Shown here: positions 54,476-63,352 of the stretch, one piece after another | Numbering within the stretch: position 1 is the first letter of the stretch | Layout: each line of letters begins with the position of its first letter | From: an uncultured Clostridia bacterium | GTDB taxonomy: Bacteria; Bacillota; Clostridia; Christensenellales; UBA1242 | Reading direction: 5' to 3' | Assembly: GCA_944376845.1 (NCBI GenBank) | Contig: CALWDZ010000002.1 | Coordinates: forward strand, 1 to 64,000 | DNA: 64,000 nt | Program-made: the position numbers and the translations under genes | The notes under the pieces: generated by a model | Seen by the model: the letters and a program-made list of their open reading frames with translations, nothing else | Database searches by the model: none | What the model was told of the DNA's origin: nothing

Positions 54476-54505
54476 AATGTATAATGTGAGAAAAATTAAA
54501 TCATA
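54476..54505 (-). promoter_or_regulatory. Predicted sigma-E promoter of the spoIIIA operon
   Basis: On the minus strand TATGATTT (plus 54498-54505) and TATACATT (plus 54476-54483) are 14 bases apart. The -10 matches CATACANT in six of seven fixed positions and the -35 matches KMATATTT in six of eight. It lies between the efp terminator and spoIIIAA. Confidence 0.55.
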
Positions 54506-54513
54506 ACTAAACA

Positions 54514-54551
54514 CAAAAAAAATATGCAATATTATAAAATACTGCATATTT
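54514..54551 (-). terminator. Terminator of the efp transcript
   Basis: AATATGCA (54521-54528) and TGCATATT (54543-54550) form the stem, extended by inner A-T pairs; on the minus strand a long T-run follows (plus A at 54515-54522). Confidence 0.85.
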
Positions 54552-54568
54552 CGACAAATTTTTAAATT

Positions 54569-55129
54569 TTACTTTACACGTTCCATATAACTGCCATCAC
54601 GAGTATCAACACGTATTTTTTCACCATTGTTAACAAAAAGTGGAACACCAATTACATAACCAGTTTCAAGAGTTGCTGGTTTGTAACTAGATTTTGCTGT
54701 ATCCCCTTGAATACCAGGCTCACAATCAACAATTGTAAGTTCAACAAATGTTGGTGGTTCAACTGAAAATGCTGTGCCTTTATAAAATTGAACTGTTGCC
54801 ATCATATTTTCTGTAATAAAATTCATAGCATCTGCAACTTGCGATTTGTTAAAAGGAATTTGATCATATGTTTCCATATCCATAAAGTAATAAAGGTCAC
54901 CTTCATGGTATAAATACTGCATTTCCTTTCTTTCGATGACTGCAACTTGGAATTTGTCAGTTGGATTAAAAGTTCTTTCTATAACCTGTCCTGTTATTAC
55001 ATTCTTTAACTTTGTTCTTACAAATGGGGAACCTTTTCCTGGTTTTACATGCATAAATTCAACGACAGTGTAAACATTGCCCTCCATTTCAAAAGTAACG
55101 CCTTTTCTAAAATCTCCTGCTGTTATCAT
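54569..55129 (-). CDS. efp: Elongation factor P
   Basis: Relieves ribosome stalling at polyproline. Three OB-like domains in 186 residues: KOW-like N-domain with [17 protein letters not shown] near 27-43, where the loop lysine (Lys32 region) is the usual modification site, then the central domain, then the C-terminal domain ending [23 protein letters not shown]. Start follows AAGGAG. It precedes spoIIIAA as in Bacillus. Confidence 0.97.
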   Translation of the reverse strand: MITAGDFRKGVTFEMEGNVYTVVEFMHVKPGKGSPFVRTKLKNVITGQVIERTFNPTDKFQVAVIERKEMQYLYHEGDLYYFMDMETYDQIPFNKSQVADAMNFITENMMATVQFYKGTAFSVEPPTFVELTIVDCEPGIQGDTAKSSYKPATLETGYVIGVPLFVNNGEKIRVDTRDGSYMERVK

Positions 55130-55202
55130 AAATTCTCCTTAAAAAAATGTTTATTGTATCATATAAATATTACCATATTTCACAACATAAATGCAACTGT
55201 TT

Positions 55203-55766
55203 TTAATGCCCATAACAGAAAATATAAGGTTTTTTAAAATATGGAGTCAATTTCATCAAACTATTTCTAAGGTCAATAAAACTACTATCATAAAAATCAG
55301 TTCTCCCTACACCATCTTTAAAAAATGTATCACCACTGAAAAAATAATCATCAATCACATAGCAAACACTACCTCTGCTATGTCCTGGTGTATGGATGAC
55401 TTCAACTTTAAATTCGCCAATTTCAAAAAATCCTTCCTCTAATAGATAATCTGCATAAAATACAGGAAAATCAATATTCAGCATTTTTGATAAATTGCCA
55501 TCAGTGTAAAGTTTATCAGAATCATATTTGTGAATATATATTGCTATACCATCATCTTGAAAATGTTTACATGATAAGCAGTGATCAAAATGCCCATGAG
55601 TCAACAAAACACCAAGTACCTTTAATTTGTTTTGTTTTAAAAAACTAACAATATCGTTGTATACATTTCCAGGATCAATAACTAGTGCATGCACATCATT
55701 ATATAAAACATATCCATTCTCAATGAGAACATTTGAAACAAACTTTTGTATTTTAAGTTGATTCAT
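55203..55766 (-). CDS. MBL-fold metal hydrolase (glyoxalase II-like), short C-terminus
   Basis: 187 residues with the metallo-beta-lactamase motif THGHFDHCLS near 56-65, the second metal histidine in HTPGHSRGSV near 130 and the third ligand Asp in FFSGDTFF. It ends FCYGH, directly after the last metal histidine. Related proteins continue about 20 residues (GHGP...T). The loss of that tail may or may not affect activity. Start overlaps the upstream gene by 14 bases. Confidence 0.88.
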   Translation of the reverse strand: MNQLKIQKFVSNVLIENGYVLYNDVHALVIDPGNVYNDIVSFLKQNKLKVLGVLLTHGHFDHCLSCKHFQDDGIAIYIHKYDSDKLYTDGNLSKMLNIDFPVFYADYLLEEGFFEIGEFKVEVIHTPGHSRGSVCYVIDDYFFSGDTFFKDGVGRTDFYDSSFIDLRNSLMKLTPYFKKPYIFCYGH

Positions 55767-56610
55767 ATATCTCCTTCAAAATTAGACTATCTGTAGCCAT
55801 ATTATCTTTCGATTCACAAATAATAGTTGGCGTAAGATTTAAATCTTTTATAACTTTTGCAAGCGGTGCAAAATCAGGACCATAAATTTCATCATCGTAA
55901 TTCAAGTGTCTAATTTCACCTTTATCTTTATATTCAATTTTTGAAAAATGAATATGACAACTTTTCGCACGTTCACCCAGTTTGGAAATTGCCAAATCTA
56001 AAATTTTTTTATAATCATCATAACCTTTTAAACTTCCACCAGTTAAGGCATTTATATGACCAAAATCAAAAGTAGGAACCAGACACTCATCAAGTGTACA
56101 AAGGTCGATAATTTCCTCATAAGTACCTATTTGTTGTGGTTTACCCATAGTTTCAAGGCAAAGTCTTTTCCCACCTCTTAAAAAATCTCCATTTTTTAAA
56201 ATAATCAAAAGGTTTTTTAAATTAGTTTTTATATTACATAGTGCTTCTTGTCTAGAAAGTTTACCACAAGAACCTATATGAACTACATAATCTACACCAC
56301 CAAAACAATCTAAGAGTGTTAGACCGCGAGTTATATATCCAAACGACTTTTCAATCATAGTCGAATCAGGATTGGCAAGATTGATATAATATGGAGCGTG
56401 ACAAGAAATCAATACATCATTTTTCTTTGCTTCTTCACCAATTTTGATAGCAGTGTCCTCTTTTATTGTAAACCCCCTGCCAAAAGAAAACTCATATGCG
56501 TCAAGTCCCAAACTTCTAAGCCAAGCAGGTGCTTCGATGCTATGTTTATGACCTTGCTCATAAAATAGTTTTTGATTGCCTGATGGACCAAATCTAACTT
56601 TATTTATCAT
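55753..56610 (-). CDS. Endonuclease IV-like TIM-barrel protein
   Basis: 285 residues of the AP endonuclease 2 / xylose isomerase-like barrel. Candidate metal ligands appear in order: His in SCHAPYY, His in VVHIGSCGK, Glu in CLETMG, Asp and His in FDFGHINA, His in CHIHFSK and Glu in ICESKD. The usual HLNDSK and DRH signatures of Nfo are altered (HIHFSK, EIRH), so AP-site cleavage is likely but not certain. It overlaps truB by four bases. Confidence 0.82.
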   Translation of the reverse strand: MINKVRFGPSGNQKLFYEQGHKHSIEAPAWLRSLGLDAYEFSFGRGFTIKEDTAIKIGEEAKKNDVLISCHAPYYINLANPDSTMIEKSFGYITRGLTLLDCFGGVDYVVHIGSCGKLSRQEALCNIKTNLKNLLIILKNGDFLRGGKRLCLETMGKPQQIGTYEEIIDLCTLDECLVPTFDFGHINALTGGSLKGYDDYKKILDLAISKLGERAKSCHIHFSKIEYKDKGEIRHLNYDDEIYGPDFAPLAKVIKDLNLTPTIICESKDNMATDSLILKEIYEST

Positions 56611-57296
56611 AAAATCTCACCTTCTTTTGCATTTAACAATTTAAAATTATCATTTTTTATATCTTCAATAGTACAACTTTCAGAAATATCATATTTGCCA
56701 CATCTTGTGCGTACAATTGCAAGCATAGTACCACATGTAGATAATTCTGTAGCCATATCTCTACAAATACTACGAATATATGTACCGCCAGAACATGTTA
56801 TTTCAAACATAAAAGTATTTCTTTTTATTTCGTTAATACATTTAATATCATATATCTCTATAAGTCGGGTTTTTAATTTAACGTATTCACCTTTTCGTGC
56901 TAGTTCATATGCCTTTTTGCCATTTACTTTTTTTGCAGAATATAGTGGAGGCATTTGTTCAAATTTACCTATAAACTTTTTACATACTGCATTTACTTGG
57001 TCTATTGTAATATCACAATCAATAGTTTTGATTATCATACCCTCACTATCAAGAGTGTCCGTTTCTTTTCCAAAATAAAATATTGCTCTGTAAGTTTTTG
57101 TTTCACTTAAAAATTTATCAAACAATTTTGTTGATTTATTTATACCCAATATCAACACTCCACTACCAAGTGGATCAAGTGTTCCCATATGACCAATTTT
57201 ATTTGGTTTTAAAATATGCTTTACAATTTGAACTGCCTTATTACTAGACATTTGCGTAGGTTTATTCAGTACAATAATTCCATCATCAGTTAACAT
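56607..57296 (-). CDS. truB: tRNA pseudouridine-55 synthase TruB, without PUA domain
   Basis: Makes pseudouridine 55 in the tRNA T loop. The catalytic motif GHMGTLDPLGSG (Asp catalytic) is near residue 35, followed by KTYRAIFYFGKETDTLDSEG, YSAKKVNGKKAYELAR and the CSGGTYIRSICRDMA segment. The ATG at 57296 has GGAG nine bases upstream; earlier in-frame ATGs lack a site. About 229 residues, some 70 fewer than usual, because the C-terminal PUA RNA-binding domain is absent. Confidence 0.93.
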   Translation of the reverse strand: MLTDDGIIVLNKPTQMSSNKAVQIVKHILKPNKIGHMGTLDPLGSGVLILGINKSTKLFDKFLSETKTYRAIFYFGKETDTLDSEGMIIKTIDCDITIDQVNAVCKKFIGKFEQMPPLYSAKKVNGKKAYELARKGEYVKLKTRLIEIYDIKCINEIKRNTFMFEITCSGGTYIRSICRDMATELSTCGTMLAIVRTRCGKYDISESCTIEDIKNDNFKLLNAKEGEIL

Positions 57297-58251
57297 TGAC
57301 ATTATCTCCATTTTTTATTTCAGCCTCAACGCAGTTCAAAACTTTTTCAAGACATTTCTTCACATTCCCCCCAATTCTTCCTCCAGCCGCTTGTTTATGT
57401 CCGCCACCACCAAAATTCGATGCAACCTTTGCGACATCATATTCCTTTAGCGATCTAAAACTCAAAGAAAAAATTCCTTGCTGTTTTTCTATCATAGTAA
57501 AAGAAATTTTTGTTCCTTCAAAATTTAATAATGTATTTACATAGTCACCAAAATCAGATTTTTGACAATTGTTATCTTGCATAAATTTTTGGTCAACAAC
57601 AACAAACCTTATACTTTCTCTTTCTTGAATTATTGCATCAAGTTTTTTAGTTAATTCATAGGTTCTTTTTGTAACAAGTTTAAATAAATTATAATTGACC
57701 AATTCATAATCTGCACCATTCTCAATAAGTTTTCCTGCAACATAATGTGAATTACTGGTTGTGTTATCATGCATAAAACAACCTGTATCATCAGATACAC
57801 CCATATACAAAAAAGTGGAAACACTTTTATTTAATTTTATTCTAGAAATGGTTATCAATTTATATAACAACTCAGAGCAAGACGAAGTTTTATCAACATA
57901 TGTTATATCACTGACTAAATCTCTTATAGAATGATGATCAATTGAAATAGTGTTTTTATTTTCGTTAAATACGGTTTCATACTTACCAAGTTGATGCTTA
58001 TCCGCAACGTCAACTGATATAAATAAATCATAACTATCTTTATTAAATTCAATACTATTTATAAAACTGATATCTAAAAAAGAATACCTGGTTGGAATGT
58101 CATCATCAATAAAAGCATAGACTTCCTTATTTAACGCTTTACATAAAAAAGAAATGGCAGATAAACAGCCAAGACAATCACCATCTGGTGATTGATGACC
58201 AAAAACTGCCACCTTTGTACTTTTTTTAATCTTTTTCAGTATTGTCCTCAT
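57286..58251 (-). CDS. nrnA: DHH-family phosphoesterase NrnA (nanoRNase / pAp phosphatase)
   Basis: Degrades short oligoribonucleotides and 3',5'-bisphosphates. The DHH domain shows FGHQSPDGDCLG near 18, VDVADKH and the DHH motif ISIDHHSIRD near 93. The DHHA1 domain ends in FGGGGHKQAAGG near 295. ATG at 58251 is chosen for the GAGG six bases upstream, giving 321 residues; it overlaps rbfA by 26 bases. The order infB-rbfA-nrnA-truB is classic. Confidence 0.93.
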   Translation of the reverse strand: MRTILKKIKKSTKVAVFGHQSPDGDCLGCLSAISFLCKALNKEVYAFIDDDIPTRYSFLDISFINSIEFNKDSYDLFISVDVADKHQLGKYETVFNENKNTISIDHHSIRDLVSDITYVDKTSSCSELLYKLITISRIKLNKSVSTFLYMGVSDDTGCFMHDNTTSNSHYVAGKLIENGADYELVNYNLFKLVTKRTYELTKKLDAIIQERESIRFVVVDQKFMQDNNCQKSDFGDYVNTLLNFEGTKISFTMIEKQQGIFSLSFRSLKEYDVAKVASNFGGGGHKQAAGGRIGGNVKKCLEKVLNCVEAEIKNGDNVNVN

Positions 58252-58603
58252 CCATAACCTCATCAGGAATGTCAAGCGTACTCAAAATTTCATTTATTTT
58301 GTCAGCATGCTTTGCCCCTTCGTCTAAAACAAATGTAAGTTCTGGAGTATATGGCAATTTCACTTCTTTTACAAGTTCACGCTTTATATATCCTTCACTT
58401 TTTCGTAGTTGTTTTATAACAACATTTTCATTACCTGTATAAACACTTATTCCAACCTTACAGTGTCTAAAATCCACAGAAAGATGAGCATATGTTACAG
58501 TAATGAATTCGCTAAGTCTAGGATCATTTAATCTATTTTGAATAATATCTGCAAGAACTTTTTCTACTTCAGAATTTGCACGTTCTGTTCTTATACTGCT
58601 CAC
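58226..58603 (-). CDS. rbfA: Ribosome-binding factor A
   Basis: Small KH-fold factor for 30S maturation. The family signature RTERANSEVEKVLADIIQ and YAHLSVDFRHCKVGISVYTG is visible; LVKEVKLPYTPELTFVLDEG follows near 80. 125 residues with an acidic tail. Two bases after infB. Confidence 0.96.
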   Translation of the reverse strand: MSSIRTERANSEVEKVLADIIQNRLNDPRLSEFITVTYAHLSVDFRHCKVGISVYTGNENVVIKQLRKSEGYIKRELVKEVKLPYTPELTFVLDEGAKHADKINEILSTLDIPDEVMDEDNTEKD

Positions 58604-58605
58604 AA

Positions 58606-61065
58606 TTAACCTCTTTTAATTTCAACTTTTTGATAAACTTCCAAAACATCACCAACTTTGACATCTTGGCTATCTTTCAGTTTAATTCCACATTCATAAC
58701 CATATGGAACTTCCGCTTTGTCATCTTTTTGTATTCGAAGTGCAACTATGCTCGTTTCTAGAACTTTATCTTTTCCTCTGTATACATTTACAAACGCATT
58801 TCTAGCAACTTTTCCATCAGTCACATAACTTCCACAAACAACGCCACTTGTTGAAAGTTTGAACATCATTCTAACTTCTGCATGCCCAATAATCTGCTCT
58901 TCATATTTAATGCTAAGCATACCATTAAGTGCCTTAGATATTTCATCTACTACTTCATAAATAATCTTATATGACTTGATTTGAACCGACATTGAATCCG
59001 CCAGTTGTTCAATTTTTGATGAAATTTTTAAATTGAAATTTATGATAACGGCACCACAAGCCTGAGCAAGTAAAAGGTCCGATTCTGTAACAGGTCCCGC
59101 TCCACTATGGATACAAACAACTCTTGCTTCTTCGTTTTTAAGTGCAACCAATGATTGTTTTAGCGCTTCAACAGAACCTTGAACATCAGCCTTAATAATG
59201 ATATTTAACGCTTTAAGTTTGCCTTCGTTTACTTTATCCATAAAATCTTCAAGTGAAACACCGCTGGTTGAATGAGAGCGAAGTTCTTTTGCTTTAGCAA
59301 TACGTTCATCAATTACTTGTTTAGATAACTTTTCATCTACTGCAAATACTCTATCTCCTGAATTAGGAACGCTATCAAGGCCAAGGACTGCAACTGGTGT
59401 GCTAGGTCCAGCAGATTTAACTGGTTTACCATTTTCATCAAACATTGCCCTAACTTTACCAAATGATGTACCGCTGATGATTGAATCTCCAATGTGGAGT
59501 GTACCATTTTGTACAAGCACTGTAGCAACAGCACCACGATTTTTATCTAATTCCGCTTCGAGAACTGAACCTGTCGCACTAGATTTAGGATTTGCTTTAA
59601 GTTCAGAAACTTCTGCAACAAGTAATATTGTTTTAAGCAGTTCGTCAAGCCCTAAACCTTGCTTTGCCGAAACTGGCACCAAAATTGCATCTCCACCCCA
59701 TTCTTCAGGCAAAACTCCATTTTCAGCCAACTGTTGTTTAACTCTTTCAATATTCGCTTCAGGCTTATCTATTTTGTTAATTGCCACAATCATAGGAACC
59801 TCTGCTGCTTTGATATGGTTAATCGCTTCTACAGTTTGTGGCATAATTCCATCGTCGGCTGCAACCACTAATATAGCAATGTCAGTAACTTTTGCACCAC
59901 GAGCACGCATAGCGGTAAAAGCAGCGTGACCTGGTGTATCTATAAAGGTAATTTTTTCTCCATTGTAGTCAATTTGATATGCGCCAATCTTTTGCGTAAT
60001 TCCACCTGCTTCACCAGCAACAACATTGGTCTTTCTTATAGCGTCTAGAAGCGATGTCTTACCATGGTCAACATGTCCCATAACTGCCACAACTGGTGGA
60101 CGTTTTACCATATCTTTTTCGTCGTGTTCATGTTCTTTGACATCATCCAAAAGTTGCTCTTCGTAAGTTTTTTCAATTTTTTGTTCAAGTTTTACACCAA
60201 GTTCACTTGCAACAAGTTCGGCTGTCATAAAGTCAATCGAACTATTGATATTAGCCATTATACCAAGCATCATTAATTGCTTTATAATCTCAGTGACAGG
60301 TCTTCCAGTTTTTTCTGAAAGTGTTTTTACTGTTACATCTTCAGTTGTTATAACCGCATTTTCAACCTTTGGAGCAACAAAAGTTTTTTGTTCTTTTTTC
60401 TTATGAGCAAGTTTTCTGTTACCCATTCTCTCGCCATCAAAGTCCACACTATCATCTACAATGAAGTTTTTACGCAAAAGTGCCCGCTTGTTGGTTTGAC
60501 GTTTTTCTTCCGGTGCTCTATTAGACTTGTTTTTATTTCCATAGTTGCGTTCTGGTTGAGATAGTACGCTACTACTTTCTAAAGGCTCAAAAACCTTAAA
60601 CGAATTGGCTTTAGAACTAACAAAATTATTTCCTTTAGGACGATTTCCAAATGGTTTATTTTGCTGACCAAAACGATTGTTTTGAGATGGTCTTTGATTT
60701 TGAAAACCAGGTTTTTTAAAATCACGATTATTTTGCTTTTGTGGAAATTCTCGTCTTTTATCGTAATTTATTTTATTTTGGTTTGTTTTTGTCTGTTGAG
60801 TTTGTCCCATATGATTTTGACTTTCTGTTTTATTTACTACTGTTTGAGTTTGAGAAGTTTCTTTTGTTTGTGCCTCTTGAACTGTTAAACGTGTTTGTTT
60901 TTCTGCTTGGAATGTTCTTAGAACATCGTCAAGTTGAGATTTTGACGCCCTTAAATCACGAAGCAGTATTTGAACTGTTCCGTTTCTTTGAAGGCCAAAT
61001 ATAGATTTCAAGTTGTTTAATCCGTTTTGTTGTTTTTCTGCTTGTTTATTTATCAATGTTTTCAC
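58606..61065 (-). CDS. infB: Translation initiation factor IF-2
   Basis: GTPase that places initiator tRNA on the 30S subunit. The first 50 residues hold an IF2N module, followed by a Gln/Asn/Lys-rich disordered stretch (about 60-225), a second IF2N region and the G domain with GHVDHGKT near 329, DTPGHAAF and NKIDKP. The beta-barrel and C-terminal tRNA-binding domains complete the 819 residues. It overlaps ylxQ by 20 bases. Confidence 0.97.
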   Translation of the reverse strand: MKTLINKQAEKQQNGLNNLKSIFGLQRNGTVQILLRDLRASKSQLDDVLRTFQAEKQTRLTVQEAQTKETSQTQTVVNKTESQNHMGQTQQTKTNQNKINYDKRREFPQKQNNRDFKKPGFQNQRPSQNNRFGQQNKPFGNRPKGNNFVSSKANSFKVFEPLESSSVLSQPERNYGNKNKSNRAPEEKRQTNKRALLRKNFIVDDSVDFDGERMGNRKLAHKKKEQKTFVAPKVENAVITTEDVTVKTLSEKTGRPVTEIIKQLMMLGIMANINSSIDFMTAELVASELGVKLEQKIEKTYEEQLLDDVKEHEHDEKDMVKRPPVVAVMGHVDHGKTSLLDAIRKTNVVAGEAGGITQKIGAYQIDYNGEKITFIDTPGHAAFTAMRARGAKVTDIAILVVAADDGIMPQTVEAINHIKAAEVPMIVAINKIDKPEANIERVKQQLAENGVLPEEWGGDAILVPVSAKQGLGLDELLKTILLVAEVSELKANPKSSATGSVLEAELDKNRGAVATVLVQNGTLHIGDSIISGTSFGKVRAMFDENGKPVKSAGPSTPVAVLGLDSVPNSGDRVFAVDEKLSKQVIDERIAKAKELRSHSTSGVSLEDFMDKVNEGKLKALNIIIKADVQGSVEALKQSLVALKNEEARVVCIHSGAGPVTESDLLLAQACGAVIINFNLKISSKIEQLADSMSVQIKSYKIIYEVVDEISKALNGMLSIKYEEQIIGHAEVRMMFKLSTSGVVCGSYVTDGKVARNAFVNVYRGKDKVLETSIVALRIQKDDKAEVPYGYECGIKLKDSQDVKVGDVLEVYQKVEIKRG

Positions 61066-61363
61066 CTCTCATACTCTCTAATATTTTATCTGAAATTGCT
61101 TTATTTTTAAAGGCAATAATTTTGCAATTTTTTATACTAATTATTGATAAAAACTCTTCTTCATTCAGTTTTACTACCTTATAATCAGTAGTACTTTTTA
61201 TACTTTTTAAAATTCCCAGTAAATTGTTTGAAGGGTTTGTATATAAAACTAAATATAACTTTTTTGAATAGTTTTTTAAATTATCTTGTCCTATTATTGC
61301 AAAACCGCCTTTTCTTGCAATATCAACATACCTTTTAACTTCATTTTGTTGTTTTGGTGTCAA
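61046..61363 (-). CDS. ylxQ: L7Ae-family K-turn-binding protein YlxQ
   Basis: 105 residues of the ribosomal L7Ae/L30e/S12e/Gadd45 fold. The usual pattern IARKGGFAIIGQDNLKNY near 16-33 and the hydrophobic strand KLYLVLYT are seen, with K-turn-binding family membership inferred. It sits between rnpM and infB as in all Firmicutes, overlapping both. Because OLE ribonucleoproteins in Bacillus include an L7Ae-like partner (OapC), this protein is a candidate binder, by inference only. Confidence 0.88.
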   Translation of the reverse strand: MTPKQQNEVKRYVDIARKGGFAIIGQDNLKNYSKKLYLVLYTNPSNNLLGILKSIKSTTDYKVVKLNEEEFLSIISIKNCKIIAFKNKAISDKILESMRGENIDK

Positions 61364-61595
61364 TCATACCCTCTTTAATTGATTTTAAATTTTCTTCACA
61401 TACTGCAGTTTTAAAAACTTTGCTAAGTGACTTTGAATTTAATGTGGTCACGCAGTTTTTGCATACATAAACGCCACGACCAGAATGTTTTCGCTTATTG
61501 TCAATAATTATTGCATCCTCTAATTTTGCAAGTCGCAAAAGTTCATTTTGAGGCAGACGATTTCTGCATGCAATGCACATTCTTAAAACTTCCAT
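61341..61595 (-). CDS. rnpM: RNase P modulator RnpM (YlxR)
   Basis: 84-residue RNA-binding protein of the DUF448/YlxR family. The conserved core MCIACRNRLPQNELLRL at about 6-22 and GRGVYVC near 45 are clear. It is encoded three bases after nusA. YlxR of Bacillus has been reported to bind and modulate RNase P. Confidence 0.94.
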   Translation of the reverse strand: MEVLRMCIACRNRLPQNELLRLAKLEDAIIIDNKRKHSGRGVYVCKNCVTTLNSKSLSKVFKTAVCEENLKSIKEGMIDTKTTK

Positions 61596-61598
61596 ATT

Positions 61599-62750
61599 TT
61601 AATCACCGTTTTCTTCTATGTCATCAATGTCTTCTAAAGTTGCAAAACTATCTTCATCAACTCCAAGGTCAGTAAGTTCATACTCAACTTCTTTAACATC
61701 TGAATCTGATTTAACTGAACTCTCTGGTTTAACATCTATCTTCCAGCCAGTAAGTCTAGCGGCAAGTCTGACATTTTGTCCACCTTTTCCTATTGCTAAT
61801 GAAAGTTTGTCATCTGGAACAATAACTCTTGAAGATTTTAAACTTTCATTTATTTCAACGCTAATAACTTTTGCTGGACTTAATGCATTTGCAATATATT
61901 CAAGCGGATCTTCAGAATATGGAACAAGGTCTATTTTCTCACCATTGATTTCATTCATTATAGTATTTATTCTGACTCCACGATTACCTACACAAGCACC
62001 AAGTGCATCAATGTGAGGTTTTGTTGCCATTATTGCCACTTTACTACGATTACCAGGATCTCTTGCTATATTTTTAATGACTACTTCTCCAGTCTCAATT
62101 TCAGGAACTTCGATTTCAAAAAGTTTTCTTAAGAAACCAATATTGCTTCTTGAAACTTGGATTTGAACGCCTTTGAAACTATCCTTTATTTTTTTAACAT
62201 ATACTTTAACTCTGTCATTAACATGGAAAGTTTCTCCTGGAATTTGATCTTGTTCAAGCATGACACCTTCAGTGTGTGAACCTGCAATTTGCACATATAC
62301 AACACCTTGCTCAATTCTCTTAACAACGGTGGTTAAAAGTTCATCCTCTTTTTCACTCAATTCTCCAAGCGTTATTTGTTTTTCAATTTCTTTCAATTTT
62401 TGCATTACAACTTGTTTCGCTGTTTGCGCTGCAATTCTTCCAAAGTCTTTAGTATTTTCTTCTTGCGTTACTGTATCTCCAATTTTATAACTTGACTTTA
62501 TTTTTTTTGCATCTTCTAAAGAAATTTCTTTATCAGGATTTTCAACTTCCTCAACTACTGTCTTATAACTATAAATTTTTATTGTATTTCTCTCAGGAAT
62601 GAGTTTAACTTGAGCACTTTTTGCTTCACCATACATCTTTTTGTATGCCGAAGTAAGTGCTGATTCAAGCGCTTCTATAAGTTGATCAGCGTTGATTTTT
62701 TTTGTTGTTTCAAGTTCTTCTAATGCTTGAAAAAAATCTTTGTTTATCAT
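61599..62750 (-). CDS. nusA: Transcription termination/antitermination factor NusA
   Basis: Binds RNA polymerase and nascent RNA. Order: N-terminal polymerase-binding domain (1-125), S1 domain (about 130-195, GVVYVQIAGSHTEGV), and two KH domains (about 200-345, DALGACVGNRGVRINTI and LSLAIGKGGQNVRLAA). An acidic tail ends it. ATG at 62750 follows AAGGAG and yields 383 residues; upstream in-frame codons overlap the rimP end and are not preferred. Confidence 0.97.
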   Translation of the reverse strand: MINKDFFQALEELETTKKINADQLIEALESALTSAYKKMYGEAKSAQVKLIPERNTIKIYSYKTVVEEVENPDKEISLEDAKKIKSSYKIGDTVTQEENTKDFGRIAAQTAKQVVMQKLKEIEKQITLGELSEKEDELLTTVVKRIEQGVVYVQIAGSHTEGVMLEQDQIPGETFHVNDRVKVYVKKIKDSFKGVQIQVSRSNIGFLRKLFEIEVPEIETGEVVIKNIARDPGNRSKVAIMATKPHIDALGACVGNRGVRINTIMNEINGEKIDLVPYSEDPLEYIANALSPAKVISVEINESLKSSRVIVPDDKLSLAIGKGGQNVRLAARLTGWKIDVKPESSVKSDSDVKEVEYELTDLGVDEDSFATLEDIDDIEENGD

Positions 62751-62760
62751 TTTGTTCTCC

Positions 62761-63222
62761 TTAAAATTCAATAACTGGACTAATTTGTGCTATTTCGCTG
62801 TGTTTTAAAACGACGAGTTTATCATCGACTGCTACTGTAACATCATTTTCGGTATAGTCCTTTAATAAACCGATGTAGTTCTTAATGCCATCAATTTGCT
62901 TGTAAAGAGTTACTTTTACTTTTTTATCCTTATTTCGTAGAAAATCTTTATAGTTCTTGATTGGTCTATCAAGTCCAGGTGAACTAATATTTAATAAATA
63001 TGGTTCTCCTTGAGTTGGGTCAAGTTCATCCAGTGCGTCGGAGATTGCATCATTAACCTTTTCACAATCATCTACCGTTACACCATTTTCTTTATCAATG
63101 TAAAAAGTCAAATTCATTCCGTCAACTTTTTTTTGATACTCCACCTCAACAACTTCATATCCAAGTTTTTCAATGATTGGACATATTTTTTCATTGCAAA
63201 GGCCAACAACTTTACTTGCCAT
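62761..63222 (-). CDS. rimP: Ribosome maturation factor RimP
   Basis: Needed for 30S assembly. The N-terminal alpha/beta domain and C-terminal SH3-like domain are seen, with the motif DPTQGEPYLLNISSPGLDRPIK near 70-91. 153 residues, standard. First gene of rimP-nusA-rnpM-ylxQ-infB; its 5' leader has a strong hairpin. Confidence 0.95.
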   Translation of the reverse strand: MASKVVGLCNEKICPIIEKLGYEVVEVEYQKKVDGMNLTFYIDKENGVTVDDCEKVNDAISDALDELDPTQGEPYLLNISSPGLDRPIKNYKDFLRNKDKKVKVTLYKQIDGIKNYIGLLKDYTENDVTVAVDDKLVVLKHSEIAQISPVIEF

Positions 63223-63244
63223 AAATTACTCCTTTACTACAAGT

Positions 63245-63272
63245 AAGAGTGGGCAAGATTTTGCCCACTCTT
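63245..63272 (-). promoter_or_regulatory. 12-bp perfect hairpin in the rimP leader
   Basis: AAGAGTGGGCAA and TTGCCCACTCTT flank a four-base loop. It lies 22 bases before the rimP start and carries no U-tract, so it is unlikely to terminate. If transcription starts near 63280 it would be the 5' end of the mRNA. Confidence 0.75.
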
Positions 63273-63286
63273 AGTCTAGCATATAT

Positions 63287-63315
63287 AGTCTATCACAACA
63301 TTTTGTTTTAATCAA
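63287..63315 (-). promoter_or_regulatory. Possible promoter of the rimP-infB operon
   Basis: TTGATT (plus 63310-63315) and TAGACT (plus 63287-63292) on the minus strand, 17 bases apart; the -10 is only a partial match. The remainder of the gap to 63352 is AT-rich without other signals. Confidence 0.4.
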
Positions 63316-63352
63316 TTGTTTTTGTAAAAAAATTTATATAAAATAATATTAC

